This document shows positions 11,623 through 20,872 of a stretch of DNA of 64,000 nt, one piece after another. Under the pieces are notes generated by a model, which was not told the DNA's origin, ran no database searches, and worked only from the letters and a program-made list of their open reading frames with translations. Position 1 is the first letter of the stretch; each line of letters begins with the position of its first letter. The stretch is taken from assembly GCF_006438725.1 (NCBI RefSeq), contig NZ_RCZD01000006.1, positions 186,001 through 250,000 of the forward strand, read 5' to 3'. Source of the DNA: Ewingella americana. Its GTDB lineage: Bacteria; Pseudomonadota; Gammaproteobacteria; Enterobacterales; Enterobacteriaceae. The translations under genes and the position numbers were made by a program.

Positions 11623-11709
11623 TGGTACCGAGGACGGGACTTGAACCCGTAAGCCCATTCGGGCACTACCACCTCAAGGTAGCGTGTCTACCAATTCCAC
11701 CACCTCGGC
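11623..11709 (-). tRNA. leuU: tRNA-Leu(GAG)
   Basis: An 87-nt class II tRNA with a long variable arm, anticodon GAG (TTGAGGT) and encoded CCA. The acceptor stem is GCCGAGG/CCTCGGT and the T-arm is GGTTCAAGTCC. It lies between secG and tRNA-fMet, as leuU does in E. coli, and is probably cotranscribed with secG or with metY. Confidence 0.97.
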
Positions 11710-11811
11710 ACTTTTTTTTTTCACAATCGCTTTTACTGTCCAAGTATAAGCCATTGATTGAAAAGCTTACTTCCACTTCTTAGCAAGAACAATCACATCA
11801 AAAGCTACAGA

Positions 11812-12150
11812 TTAGTGAGGAACATCACTGTTAGGCGCTGGAGGAGCCGCTGGCGCAGTTGTAGTCTGCTCAGTTTTCGCTGGCTGACCTAAATTTTCCC
11901 ACTCACTACCTTGTTGGCCCTTATGTGTACTCATGTTCCCAAGGATCAGACTAATGACGAAAAAAAGCGCCGCCAGAACAGCTGTCGTACGGGTCATGAA
12001 GTTACCGGAACCACTCGAACCGAACAATGTGCCAGAAGCACCTGCTCCGAAAGAGGCTCCCATATCAGCACCTTTACCTTGTTGTAGCATAACCAGAGCG
12101 ACAAGCCCGATAGCCACGATAAGGAAAATCACCAGAAGAGCTTCGTACAT
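11812..12150 (-). CDS. secG: protein translocase subunit SecG
   Basis: A 112-residue inner-membrane protein with two transmembrane segments (about residues 2-22 and 53-73). They flank the glycine-rich cytoplasmic loop GADMGASFGAGASGTLFGSS typical of SecG. The C-terminal tail is rich in A, P and T. SecG is the non-essential third subunit of SecYEG and helps the SecA cycle. It lies downstream of glmM and upstream of tRNA-Leu, the usual order. Confidence 0.97.
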   Translation of the reverse strand: MYEALLVIFLIVAIGLVALVMLQQGKGADMGASFGAGASGTLFGSSGSGNFMTRTTAVLAALFFVISLILGNMSTHKGQQGSEWENLGQPAKTEQTTTAPAAPPAPNSDVPH

Positions 12151-12332
12151 AGTAGTACCTGTATCCTTGCGGGTTCACCGCGTGCCAATTGCTTCTCACC
12201 AATTTAGTGGGTTTTAACGACCCACTGAAGCGGGTGTGAATACTAACCAAAGGCGTATGGTGACGCAAGGGCAATTTGAAGAGGATTGTGCGTTTGCGGA
12301 AAAAAACGCCAAAAGGAGCGAAACTGCCGTGT

Positions 12333-12392
12333 CAGGATCAATCACAGGCTGTTTTTTGTACTAAAAACAGCCTGTGATTTTTTTGTATCCTG
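12333..12392. repeat. long inverted repeat between glmM and secG
   Basis: A perfect 16-bp stem (12341-12356 with 12363-12378, loop TGTACT) is extended by a further CAGGAT/ATCCTG pairing (12333-12338 with 12387-12392). A T-run follows the inner stem only on the plus strand, where no gene is read into it. On the minus strand it forms a very stable hairpin just after the glmM stop, so it probably protects or ends the glmM transcript. Confidence 0.6.
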
Positions 12393-12407
12393 CGATTTTT
12401 TAACAGG

Positions 12408-13748
12408 TTACGCCTTAGACGATTTCACCGCATCGGCAATACGGTTAGCGAGCATTTCAACCAGTGCACCATCTTCACCTTCAACCATGACGCGAATCAG
12501 CGGTTCTGTGCCCGATTTACGCAACAGTACCCGGCCGCGCCCTGCCAATTCTTTCTCAACTTCTGCGGTGACGCGTTTCACCTCTTCGGTTTCCAGCGGA
12601 TCATGTTCACCGCTGAAATGCACATTAACCAGGATTTGCGGCAGCAGCTTCATGCCACTGCAGAGATCCTTCAGGCTCATGTGATTGCGCACTATCGCCG
12701 TCAGAACTTGTAAACCCGCGACAATACCGTCACCAGTGGTGGTTTTGTCCAGCAAGATCACATGCCCAGAATTTTCAGCACCGATGCGCCAGCCCTTCTC
12801 CTGCATTTTTTCCAACACATAACGGTCGCCGACTTTAGCTCGCGCAAAAGGAATACCCAGCTGTTTTAGGGCGAGTTCCAAGCCCATATTGCTCATCAAG
12901 GTGCCCACAGCGCCGCCTTTTAGTTGGCCCTGACGCAGCCCTTCACGGGCAATGATGTAAAGGATTTGGTCACCGTCAACTTTATTACCTTCATGGTCAA
13001 CCATGATCAGACGATCGCCGTCACCATCAAACGCCAGGCCAACATCGGCCTTTTCGGCCAATACGCGTTGCTGCAACTGACGAACATCTGTAGCGCCGCA
13101 CTCTTCGTTGATGTTCATCCCGTCGGGTTCACAACCAATCGCAATAACTTTCGCACCCAGTTCACGCATTACGCTTGGCGCGATGTGGTAGGTGGCACCA
13201 TTGGCACAGTCGACCACAATTTTCAGGCTGTTGAGATTCAGTTCACTGGGGAAAGAGCCTTTGCAAAATTCAATATAGCGCCCTGCAGCATCAACGATAC
13301 GACTGGCTTTACCCAATTCCGCAGACTCAACGCAGGTGAGCGGTTTTTCCATTTCGGCTTCAATCGCTTCTTCCACGTCATCGGGCAATTTGGCCCCATC
13401 GATAGTGAAAAACTTGATGCCATTGTCGTAATAAGGATTGTGAGAAGCAGAGATAACAATGCCAGCTTCTGCACGGAAAGTACGCGTCAGGTAGGCAACC
13501 GCTGGAGTTGGCATTGGGCCGGTGAACGAAGCTGAAAGCCCGGCAGCCGCAAGGCCCGCCTCAAGTGCCGATTCCAGCATATAACCCGAAATACGCGTGT
13601 CTTTGCCAATGATCACTTTGCGGGAGCCGTGACGAGCCAATACCTTGCCCGCTGCCCAACCGAGTTTTAATACAAAATCCGGCGTTATCGGGCTGTCGCC
13701 AACTTTGCCGCGAATGCCATCTGTACCAAAGTATTTACGGTTGCTCAT
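12408..13748 (-). CDS. glmM: phosphoglucosamine mutase
   Basis: A 446-residue alpha-D-phosphohexomutase that converts glucosamine-6-P to glucosamine-1-P for UDP-GlcNAc synthesis. The phosphoserine loop is [10 protein letters not shown] with S102. The metal loop is [12 protein letters not shown], the sugar loop is GAENSGHVI, and the phosphate loop near the C-terminus is [14 protein letters not shown]. It starts with ATGA, overlapping the folP stop by 4 bases, so the two are translationally coupled. Confidence 0.98.
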   Translation of the reverse strand: MSNRKYFGTDGIRGKVGDSPITPDFVLKLGWAAGKVLARHGSRKVIIGKDTRISGYMLESALEAGLAAAGLSASFTGPMPTPAVAYLTRTFRAEAGIVISASHNPYYDNGIKFFTIDGAKLPDDVEEAIEAEMEKPLTCVESAELGKASRIVDAAGRYIEFCKGSFPSELNLNSLKIVVDCANGATYHIAPSVMRELGAKVIAIGCEPDGMNINEECGATDVRQLQQRVLAEKADVGLAFDGDGDRLIMVDHEGNKVDGDQILYIIAREGLRQGQLKGGAVGTLMSNMGLELALKQLGIPFARAKVGDRYVLEKMQEKGWRIGAENSGHVILLDKTTTGDGIVAGLQVLTAIVRNHMSLKDLCSGMKLLPQILVNVHFSGEHDPLETEEVKRVTAEVEKELAGRGRVLLRKSGTEPLIRVMVEGEDGALVEMLANRIADAVKSSKA

Positions 13749-14590
13749 GATTTATTTTCATCCCTTGCTGAAAGTGTTGCCTCGACAATGCGCATCGCCT
13801 CGACGGTTTCTTTTACATCGTGCACTCTGATTATCTGTGCGCCCTGCATCGCAGCGATGACGGCACAGGCTACGCTGCCGGTCACCCGCAGTTCAGGAGG
13901 AACTTGCAGTAACTGACCGACCATCGATTTCCTCGACATCCCCACCAATAATGGCAGGCCAAAGTGGTGAAACTCCGCCAGTCTGGCAAGCAGCTGATAA
14001 TTATGCTTCAAATTCTTACCGAAACCGAAGCCGGGGTCGAGTAACAATTTATTTTTAGGAATACCCGCGCTCACACAGCGAGCAATTTGCTCATTAAAAT
14101 AGGTATTAATTTCGCTAATCAGATTCTCATAATGCGGAGCGCGCTGCATATTTTTCGGTTGTCCCTGCATATGCATCAGGCACACAGGTAAGCCGGTGCT
14201 AGCAGCCGCTGAGAGCGCGCCTGGCTCCTGTAAAGAACGAATGTCATTAATCAAGTGCGCACCCGCTTTCGCAGTTTCAAGGATCACCCCAGCCTTCGAG
14301 GTATCCACTGAGATCCAGACATCCATTCGCTGGCTGATCGCTTCAACCACGGGAACCACTCTTGACAACTCTTCATCTTCACTCACTTCCGCCGCACCGG
14401 GTCTGGTTGACTCACCACCAATATCCAAAATAGTGGCTCCCGCTGCTATCATCGCCTGCGCGTGTTTCAGCGCAAGGTCGATTCGGTTATGACGGCCACC
14501 GTCAGAAAAAGAATCCGGCGTGACATTGAGGATCCCCATAACCTGAGGGTAAGTGAGGTCGAGTGAAACACCCCGGGAAGTGAGCTGCAT
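13745..14590 (-). CDS. folP: dihydropteroate synthase
   Basis: A 281-residue DHPS joining p-aminobenzoate to hydroxymethyl-dihydropterin diphosphate; the sulfonamide target. The ATG at 14590 gives [12 protein letters not shown] and the E. coli-like length. The signatures [14 protein letters not shown] and GGESTRPGA, the DPGFGFGKN loop and GMSRKSM are all present. The longer upstream frame crosses the ftsH terminator and is rejected. It follows ftsH and overlaps glmM. Confidence 0.97.
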   Translation of the reverse strand: MQLTSRGVSLDLTYPQVMGILNVTPDSFSDGGRHNRIDLALKHAQAMIAAGATILDIGGESTRPGAAEVSEDEELSRVVPVVEAISQRMDVWISVDTSKAGVILETAKAGAHLINDIRSLQEPGALSAAASTGLPVCLMHMQGQPKNMQRAPHYENLISEINTYFNEQIARCVSAGIPKNKLLLDPGFGFGKNLKHNYQLLARLAEFHHFGLPLLVGMSRKSMVGQLLQVPPELRVTGSVACAVIAAMQGAQIIRVHDVKETVEAMRIVEATLSARDENKS

Positions 14591-14648
14591 GATGATTTCC
14601 TCTCTGTCGGTTCTGAGGCATTTCACAATAGTGCCCCAGCATATGCAT

Positions 14649-14676
14649 AAAAAAACCCTGGGCAAGCCCAGGGTTT
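14649..14676 (-). terminator. terminator between ftsH and folP
   Basis: AAACCCTGGGC/GCCCAGGGTTT hairpin followed by seven T residues on the minus strand. It would limit read-through from ftsH into folP-glmM. Confidence 0.8.
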
Positions 14677-14707
14677 CGTGTCAGCAATAATAACGCCAAT
14701 CTACAGC

Positions 14708-16651
14708 TTACTTACCGCTAAATTGTTCGCACATCGTATTACCCGGATTCGGAGTACGAGGCTCGTCAACCGGCGTTGGTGCTGTCGGAGTACCGCCGTC
14801 GTTTGAATTATCACCGCCACTTTTACCGCTCACCTCATCCCAGCCAGCAGGAGGGCGAACGTCTTTACGGTTCATCAGGTCATCAATTTGTGGTGCATCA
14901 ATGGTTTCATATTTCATCAGTGCATCTTTCATCGAATGCAGGATGTCCATATTTTCCATTAATAACTCACGGGCACGTTGATAATTGTGCTCAACCAGGG
15001 CTTTCACTTCCTGATCGATGATACGTGCGGTTTCATCAGACATGTGTTTGGCTTTTGCTACTGAACGGCCCAGGAAAACTTCACCTTCTTCCTCTGCGTA
15101 CAGTAACGGACCTAACTTCTCTGAGAAGCCCCACTGAGTCACCATGTTACGTGCAATCGACGTCGCCACTTTGATATCGTTCGACGCACCGGTAGAAACT
15201 TTCTCTACACCGTAGATGATCTCTTCTGCCAGACGACCGCCGTAAAGGGTAGAAATCTGGCTTTCCAGTTTCTGGCGGCTGGCGCTGATAGCGTCGCCTA
15301 CAGGCAGGAAGAAGGTCACACCCAGCGCACGGCCGCGTGGAATAATTGTCACTTTGTGAACAGGATCATGCTCAGGAACCAGGCGACCAATAATGGCGTG
15401 GCCTGCTTCATGGTATGCCGTTGACTCTTTCTGCGCTTCCGTCATCACCATGGAGCGACGTTCCGCACCCATCATGATTTTGTCTTTCGCTTTCTCGAAC
15501 TCAACCATTGAAACCACACGTTTATTACCGCGTGCTGAGAACAATGCTGCTTCGTTGACTAAGTTTGCTAAGTCCGCACCAGAGAATCCTGGGGTACCGC
15601 GGGCAATGACAGATGCATCAACATCTGGCGCCAACGGCACACGACGGGAGTGAACTTTCAGAATCTGTTCACGGCCGCGTACATCTGGCAAGCCAACCAC
15701 AACTTGACGGTCAAAACGGCCCGGACGCAGCAACGCAGGATCCAGTACGTCTGGACGGTTAGTTGCCGCAATAACGATGATGCCCTCATTACCTTCGAAG
15801 CCATCCATTTCAACCAGCATCTGGTTCAGGGTCTGCTCACGCTCGTCGTGACCACCGCCTAAACCGGCGCCACGTTGGCGTCCAACGGCATCAATCTCAT
15901 CGATAAAGATGATACATGGTGCAGCTTTTTTAGCCTGTTCGAACATATCACGCACACGTGATGCACCGACACCCACGAACATTTCCACGAAGTCAGAACC
16001 GGAAATGGTAAAGAACGGAACCTTGGCTTCACCTGCGATGGCTTTCGCCAACAGAGTTTTACCTGTCCCCGGAGGACCTACCATCAGAACGCCTTTAGGA
16101 ATTTTACCGCCCAATTTCTGGAAACGGCTTGGTTCGCGCAGGTAATCAACCAGTTCGCTAACCTCTTCCTTGGCTTCATCACAACCAGCAACGTCAGCAA
16201 AAGTGGTTTTAATTTGGTCTTCGGTCAACATACGGGCTTTGCTTTTACCAAAGGACATTGCCCCTTTGCCACCGCCACCCTGCATCTGCCGCATAAAGAA
16301 TATCCAGACGCCAATCAACAACAGCATCGGGAACCAAGAAATAAATATCGAGGCCAGCAGGCTAGGTTGTTCTGGCGGTTCGCCAACAACTTTCACGCTT
16401 TTGCTCAGCAACGTATCCAGCAACTTAGGATCATCCACTGGAATATAGGTCGTGTATTTATTGCTGTCTTTTTTAACAACGTCAATCTCACGTCCATTGA
16501 TACGTGCTTCACGAATCTGGTCTTGGGTCAATTCGGACATGAAGGTAGAATAATCTACCCTACGGCCATTAGACTCACTGGGCCCAAAGCTCTGAAATAC
16601 AGACATCAATACAACCGCGATGACTAACCAGAGAATCAGGTTCTTCGCCAT
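14708..16651 (-). CDS. ftsH: ATP-dependent zinc metalloprotease FtsH
   Basis: A 647-residue membrane AAA protease that degrades LpxC, sigma32 and misassembled membrane proteins. Transmembrane segment 1 covers residues 4-24 and segment 2 about 100-122, with a periplasmic domain between. The AAA module has Walker [17 protein letters not shown] near 195, Walker [11 protein letters not shown] and the second region of homology [18 protein letters not shown]. The zinc site HEAGH lies near residue 414. A TTG three codons upstream is an alternative start; the ATG of MAKNLILW is used. It lies immediately downstream of rlmE. Confidence 0.98.
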   Translation of the reverse strand: MAKNLILWLVIAVVLMSVFQSFGPSESNGRRVDYSTFMSELTQDQIREARINGREIDVVKKDSNKYTTYIPVDDPKLLDTLLSKSVKVVGEPPEQPSLLASIFISWFPMLLLIGVWIFFMRQMQGGGGKGAMSFGKSKARMLTEDQIKTTFADVAGCDEAKEEVSELVDYLREPSRFQKLGGKIPKGVLMVGPPGTGKTLLAKAIAGEAKVPFFTISGSDFVEMFVGVGASRVRDMFEQAKKAAPCIIFIDEIDAVGRQRGAGLGGGHDEREQTLNQMLVEMDGFEGNEGIIVIAATNRPDVLDPALLRPGRFDRQVVVGLPDVRGREQILKVHSRRVPLAPDVDASVIARGTPGFSGADLANLVNEAALFSARGNKRVVSMVEFEKAKDKIMMGAERRSMVMTEAQKESTAYHEAGHAIIGRLVPEHDPVHKVTIIPRGRALGVTFFLPVGDAISASRQKLESQISTLYGGRLAEEIIYGVEKVSTGASNDIKVATSIARNMVTQWGFSEKLGPLLYAEEEGEVFLGRSVAKAKHMSDETARIIDQEVKALVEHNYQRARELLMENMDILHSMKDALMKYETIDAPQIDDLMNRKDVRPPAGWDEVSGKSGGDNSNDGGTPTAPTPVDEPRTPNPGNTMCEQFSGK

Positions 16652-16707
16652 GTCACTCAAGGGATTAACCTCATATTACAACTGTGTTAACAAACAGCGT
16701 TAGGGTA

Positions 16708-17337
16708 CTAAAGTTTCAGCCCTGTCGCTACGATGTACACTTCTCGCGAACGTGCACGGGAAGCGTCTGGCTTACGAACCTTCACCTTCGTAAAAAGGGA
16801 GCGAATTTCCCGTAGGTATTCATCAAAGCCATCTCCCTGGAACACCTTCACCAGGAAACTACCACCTGGTGCCAATACATCACGACACATATCCAGTGCT
16901 AACTCAACCAGATACATCGACTTTGGAATATCGACTGCCGGAGTACCGCTCATATTCGGGGCCATATCGGACATGACCACCTGAACTTTGTTGTCTCCCA
17001 CTCTTTCCAAAAGAGCTTTGAGAACTAATTCATCACGAAAGTCACCTTGAAGGAAGTCGACTCCGACGATGGGATCCATAGGTAAAAGATCGCACGCGAT
17101 GATGCGGCCTTTGTTACCAATTTGTGTTGCCACGAACTGTGACCAACCACCCGGAGCCGCGCCTAAATCCACGACAGTCATACCCGGTTTGAACAGTTTG
17201 TCGCCTTGCTGTATCTCATCCAGTTTAAACCAGGCGCGGGAACGCAGGCCTTTTTTCTGTGCCTGAATCACATATTTATCGCTAAAGTGTTCCTGCAACC
17301 AGCGTGTGGAACTTGCAGAACGCTTTTTATTAGACAT
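16708..17337 (-). CDS. rlmE: 23S rRNA (uridine(2552)-2'-O)-methyltransferase
   Basis: A 209-residue RrmJ/FtsJ methyltransferase acting on U2552 in the A-loop of 50S subunits. The SAM motif [11 protein letters not shown], catalytic K38 region ([10 protein letters not shown]), DMAPNMSG and the [12 protein letters not shown] strand are visible. It is the first gene of the rlmE-ftsH unit and is divergent from yhbY across a 182-bp gap. Heat-shock control is known in E. coli; I did not identify a sigma32 promoter with confidence. Confidence 0.97.
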   Translation of the reverse strand: MSNKKRSASSTRWLQEHFSDKYVIQAQKKGLRSRAWFKLDEIQQGDKLFKPGMTVVDLGAAPGGWSQFVATQIGNKGRIIACDLLPMDPIVGVDFLQGDFRDELVLKALLERVGDNKVQVVMSDMAPNMSGTPAVDIPKSMYLVELALDMCRDVLAPGGSFLVKVFQGDGFDEYLREIRSLFTKVKVRKPDASRARSREVYIVATGLKL

Positions 17338-17519
17338 TATTTATTAACCATATAATTTTCCATTAGCTCTAAGATAGAGCATTTGGAACAAGCTGTTAGC
17401 GTCATTACGTCTATGGCTAAGTCAGTCATATCGCCTTGCCGGAGCAGTCCGATTTGGTGATAACCATGAGATGGCGGTAGAATGACCCGTTTTCAATCCC
17501 AACTTAAGCAAAAAAGACG

Positions 17520-17816
17520 ATGAATCTTAACAATAAGCAAAAACAGTACCTGAAAGGTCTGGCACACCCACTCAAACCGGTTGTCATGCTGGGTAATAAC
17601 GGCCTTACTGAAGGTGTACTTGCCGAAATCGAACAGGCTCTGAAACACCATGAACTCATCAAGGTGAAAGTAGCCGCTGAAGAGCGTGAAACGAAGACCT
17701 TGATCGTTGACGCTATTGTGCGTGAAACCAAGGCGAGCAATGTGCAAGTCATCGGCAATATGCTGGTACTTTATCGCCCTTCTACTGAAGACCGCAAAAT
17801 TATCTTACCGCGTTAA
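17520..17816 (+). CDS. yhbY: ribosome assembly RNA-binding protein YhbY
   Basis: A 98-residue single CRM (CRS1-YhbY) domain protein. It begins MNLNNKQKQYLKGLAHPLKPVVMLG and has the GNNG loop (MLGNNGLTEGV) that marks the RNA-binding fold. In E. coli it associates with pre-50S particles. It is divergent from rlmE and convergent with greA, with a shared bidirectional terminator downstream. Confidence 0.95.
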   Translation: MNLNNKQKQYLKGLAHPLKPVVMLGNNGLTEGVLAEIEQALKHHELIKVKVAAEERETKTLIVDAIVRETKASNVQVIGNMLVLYRPSTEDRKIILPR

Positions 17817-17880
17817 TTCTTTAAGGTTTAACGAAAAACGCTGTAGATATTCAGAACGGTGACACGTAATCAGTTTGAAT

Positions 17881-17903
17881 AAAAGGCCGCTCGCGGCCTT
17901 TTT
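17881..17903. terminator. bidirectional terminator between yhbY and greA
   Basis: AAAAGGCCGC/GCGGCCTTTTT is symmetric, with a T-run on both strands. It serves the two convergent genes. Confidence 0.85.
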
Positions 17904-18008
17904 ACGTTAGTTTTCACTTCCCTGTGAAGCATTTCACGCGAGAAGTGAGGGTTCAGAGCAGACTGAGCACAGCGAACCTTGCTGTTTACTCGACATTTTT
18001 GCGATGAA

Positions 18009-18485
18009 TTAAAGGTATTCAACCTTCAGCACTTCATATTCAACGTCGCCACCCGGTGTACGGATAACCACGATGTCATCTTGTTCTTTGCCGATTAAAC
18101 CACGTGCAATGGGTGAGTTTACGGAAATCAGATTTTGCTTAAAATCGGCTTCGTCATCACCAACAATGCGGTATTTTTGCTCTTCTTCAGTATCAAGGTT
18201 CATCAAAGACACTGTCGCACCAAAAATTACGCGACCCGTTGCCGGCATTTTAGTGACATCGATAATCTGAGCATTCGAGAGTTTAGCTTCAATCTCCTGA
18301 ATACGTCCTTCGCAAAAACCCTGCTGCTCACGCGCTGCATGGTACTCAGCATTCTCTTTCAAATCGCCATGTTCACGCGCCGTAGCAATGTCTGCAATGA
18401 TCCTAGGGCGGCGAACGCTCTTAAGATGATCGAGTTCTTCGCGTAATCTTTCAGCGCCACGCAATGTCATCGGAATCGGTTTCAT
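18009..18485 (-). CDS. greA: transcription elongation factor GreA
   Basis: A 158-residue GreA that rescues backtracked RNA polymerase by stimulating transcript cleavage. The N-terminal coiled coil carries the acidic tip [12 protein letters not shown] with D41 and E44, which coordinate the catalytic metal. The C-terminal globular domain ends in [15 protein letters not shown]. The upstream leader contains a terminator-like hairpin and a possible sigmaE promoter, as described for greA/GraL in E. coli. Confidence 0.98.
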   Translation of the reverse strand: MKPIPMTLRGAERLREELDHLKSVRRPRIIADIATAREHGDLKENAEYHAAREQQGFCEGRIQEIEAKLSNAQIIDVTKMPATGRVIFGATVSLMNLDTEEEQKYRIVGDDEADFKQNLISVNSPIARGLIGKEQDDIVVIRTPGGDVEYEVLKVEYL

Positions 18486-18580
18486 ATATTCACTACCTCT
18501 AACTTTGTCCTTTCGGCAAACACCGTCCTGATTAAATCAGGTAGAAATAAGTCAGTTCTCTTGACCGACTCTCTCTTGCT

Positions 18581-18623
18581 AAAAACAAAAAAACCTCACC
18601 CAGAGTCCACGACCCAGGTCAGG
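18581..18623 (-). terminator. GraL-like terminator in the greA leader
   Basis: An imperfect GC-rich hairpin (18594-18623) followed by TTTTTTTGTTTTT on the minus strand, about 96 bases before the greA start. In E. coli most transcripts from the greA promoters stop at such a leader terminator and yield the small RNA GraL. The hairpin arms pair imperfectly, so the assignment rests on position and the U-run. Confidence 0.55.
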
Positions 18624-18635
18624 ATTGGTTTTGCA

Positions 18636-18664
18636 TTATGATGACTATTTTAACGTAGAGTTCC
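18636..18664 (-). promoter_or_regulatory. possible sigmaE-type promoter for greA/leader RNA
   Basis: GGAACTC (18664-18658, minus) and TCATAA (18641-18636) are separated by 16 bp. They resemble the sigmaE consensus GGAACTT and TCNAA. The overlapping CATAAT could equally be a sigma70 -10. E. coli greA has both types of promoter at this place. Confidence 0.45.
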
Positions 18665-18766
18665 TTAAGGGTCATCGTTTACTTTCACCCTCGTTGCACC
18701 CCAGTTCGTAGCATCGTAGTATGGCGACACGTTCTTCCGTGGTTACCAGGGCCCTTACTCAAAATA

Positions 18767-20200
18767 ATGCGTTTTTTACGAATTGTCAGTGGATTAGCTT
18801 GCGCGTTGGCTCTTAATGCTAACGCAGCTCAGGTCGAAAATTACACCGAGTATCTGCCCGACGGCACGAACCTGGCGTTGCTGGTGCAGAAAATTGGAGC
18901 CACGTCTCCTATAATCGACTATCACGGGCAGCAAATGGCACTGCCCGCCAGTACTATGAAAATTCTGACCGCACTGGCCGCATTGCTGCAGTTGGGTCCA
19001 GATTTCCGATTTACCACCACATTTGAAACGAAAGGTTCCGTTTCCGATGGCGTCCTGAAAGGCGATCTTATCGCCCGTTTCGCCGGAGATCCTACCTTTA
19101 AACGACAAAACATCCGCAATATGGTTGCCGCCTTACGCAAGCAGGGTATCAAGCAAATTACCGGCGATGTGGTAATAGACAGTTCTGTTTTTGCCAGTCA
19201 TGACAAAGCACCGGGTTGGCCATGGAATGACATTACACAATGCTTCAGCGCCCCGCCTGCGGCAGCGATTGTCGATCGCAATTGCTTCTCAGTGTCGCTC
19301 TACAGTGCGCCCAAACCGAACGACAATGCGTTTATTCGGGTAGCATCCTATTACCCCGTGCATATGTTCAGTGAAGTACGCACGCTGGCCAAAGGTTCTC
19401 CCGATGCACAGTATTGTGAACTGGATGTCGTACCGGGCGAGCTGAACCGTTACACGCTAACGGGTTGCCTGACTCAACGTAGTGAACCTCTGCCGCTGGC
19501 TTTCGCCATTCAGGATGGCTCGAGTTATGCGGGTGCAATTCTAAAAGATGAATTACAGCAGGCTGAGATTCAGATTGACGGCACGTTAAAACGCCAAACT
19601 CAACCGACGCCGGCAGGTACCGTTTTAGCGCAAACACAATCGGCACCGCTGCATGATCTGCTTCGCCTGATGCTGAAAAAATCCGACAATATGATCGCCG
19701 ATACCGTGTTCCGAACCATCGGGCACCAGCGGTTTGGCGTTCCGGGGACATGGCGTGCAGGGTCTGATGCGGTACGTCAGATATTACGGCAAAAAGCTGG
19801 TATTGATTTGGGGAACTCGATTCAGGTCGATGGTTCCGGCTTGTCTCGCCACGACTTATTGTCACCGGCCACCATGATGCAGGTGCTGCAATACATCGCC
19901 CAGCATGATCAGGAGTTGGATTTTATTTCAATGCTGCCCCTGGCCGGGCATGACGGAACATTGCAGTATCGCGGCGGTCTTCATGAAGCAGGTGTTGATG
20001 GCAAGGTATCAGCTAAAACCGGTTCTCTGGCCGGCGTTTACAATCTGGCAGGCTTCATTACTACAGCAAGCGGTCAGCGTATGGCTTTTGTGCAGTTCTT
20101 GTCGGGCTACGCTGTACCACCAGAAGATCAGCGTACCCGCCGTGCACCGCTGGTTCGTTTTGAGAGTCGCCTTTATCGGGACGTGTATCAAAATAACTGA
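18767..20200 (+). CDS. dacB: D-alanyl-D-alanine carboxypeptidase/endopeptidase PBP4
   Basis: A 477-residue periplasmic class C penicillin-binding protein that trims and cleaves peptidoglycan cross-links. The signal peptide ends near LNANA at residue 20. The catalytic motifs are S62-T-M-K65, SDN in KKSDNMIADTV near 306 and KTG in SAKTGSLAGVYN near 418, with the large insert typical of PBP4 between the first two. basR begins 9 bases after its stop, suggesting cotranscription with the two-component genes. Confidence 0.97.
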   Translation: MRFLRIVSGLACALALNANAAQVENYTEYLPDGTNLALLVQKIGATSPIIDYHGQQMALPASTMKILTALAALLQLGPDFRFTTTFETKGSVSDGVLKGDLIARFAGDPTFKRQNIRNMVAALRKQGIKQITGDVVIDSSVFASHDKAPGWPWNDITQCFSAPPAAAIVDRNCFSVSLYSAPKPNDNAFIRVASYYPVHMFSEVRTLAKGSPDAQYCELDVVPGELNRYTLTGCLTQRSEPLPLAFAIQDGSSYAGAILKDELQQAEIQIDGTLKRQTQPTPAGTVLAQTQSAPLHDLLRLMLKKSDNMIADTVFRTIGHQRFGVPGTWRAGSDAVRQILRQKAGIDLGNSIQVDGSGLSRHDLLSPATMMQVLQYIAQHDQELDFISMLPLAGHDGTLQYRGGLHEAGVDGKVSAKTGSLAGVYNLAGFITTASGQRMAFVQFLSGYAVPPEDQRTRRAPLVRFESRLYRDVYQNN

Positions 20201-20209
20201 GTGCTCACG

Positions 20210-20872
20210 ATGAAATTACTGATTGTCGAAGATGACGAGCTTTTACGACAGGGCCTTTCATTGGCCCTGACAGGCGAGAATTATGCCTGTGATTGTGCCT
20301 CAAACGCAGCGCAAGCACACAGCCTGATTAAAACCAGCCAGTATAGCTTAGTGATCCTCGATTTAGGTCTGCCGGACAGAGACGGAGCCTCCCTGCTGCG
20401 TCAGTGGAGACGGGAAGATATTTCGCTACCGGTACTCATCCTCACAGCACGTGATGCACTCGAAGATCGCGTCGATGGGCTGGATGCCGGTGCCGATGAT
20501 TATTTGGTAAAACCCTTCGCCTTAGTTGAATTACTGGCCAGGGTGCGCGCTCTTATACGCCGGTATCAGGGACAAAGTGACAACCAAATAAGCGTAGGTG
20601 ACCTCACAATAAACCTATCGACACAGCAGGTTTACCAGGATAAAACTCCGGTTGAGATCACCCCGAAAGAGTTCGCCATTTTATCCCGCCTGATGATGCG
20701 AGCCGGTCAGACGGTGAATCGTGAATTACTTCAGCAGGACCTCTACACATGGAATGACGACATGGGGTCTAACACACTGGAAGTCCACGTTCATAATTTA
20801 CGCCGTAAACTGGGCAAAGAGCTGATACGCACCGTGCGTGGCAATGGTTATCGTCTGGAAACCACGCTATGA
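20210..20872 (+). CDS. basR: response regulator of the PmrA/BasR type
   Basis: A 220-residue OmpR-family regulator. The receiver domain has the acidic pocket E7/D8/D9, phospho-acceptor D51 (ILDLGLPDRDG) and the conserved K in VKPFALVE. The winged helix carries EVHVHNLRRKLGKELIRTVRGNGYRL. Close resemblance to BasR/PmrA (LYTWNDD, GADDYLVKPFALVELLARVRAL) favours that subfamily over QseB. The ATG at 20210 is used. The neighbouring sensor supports the call. PmrA-type regulators control lipid A modification and polymyxin resistance; no target gene such as eptA or arn lies in the window. Confidence 0.85.
   Translation: MKLLIVEDDELLRQGLSLALTGENYACDCASNAAQAHSLIKTSQYSLVILDLGLPDRDGASLLRQWRREDISLPVLILTARDALEDRVDGLDAGADDYLVKPFALVELLARVRALIRRYQGQSDNQISVGDLTINLSTQQVYQDKTPVEITPKEFAILSRLMMRAGQTVNRELLQQDLYTWNDDMGSNTLEVHVHNLRRKLGKELIRTVRGNGYRLETTL

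Noticed and set aside
18640-18690. PmrA box near the dacB promoter
   Set aside because: TTAAC and CTTAAG halves are 9 bp apart; the PmrA site needs 5.
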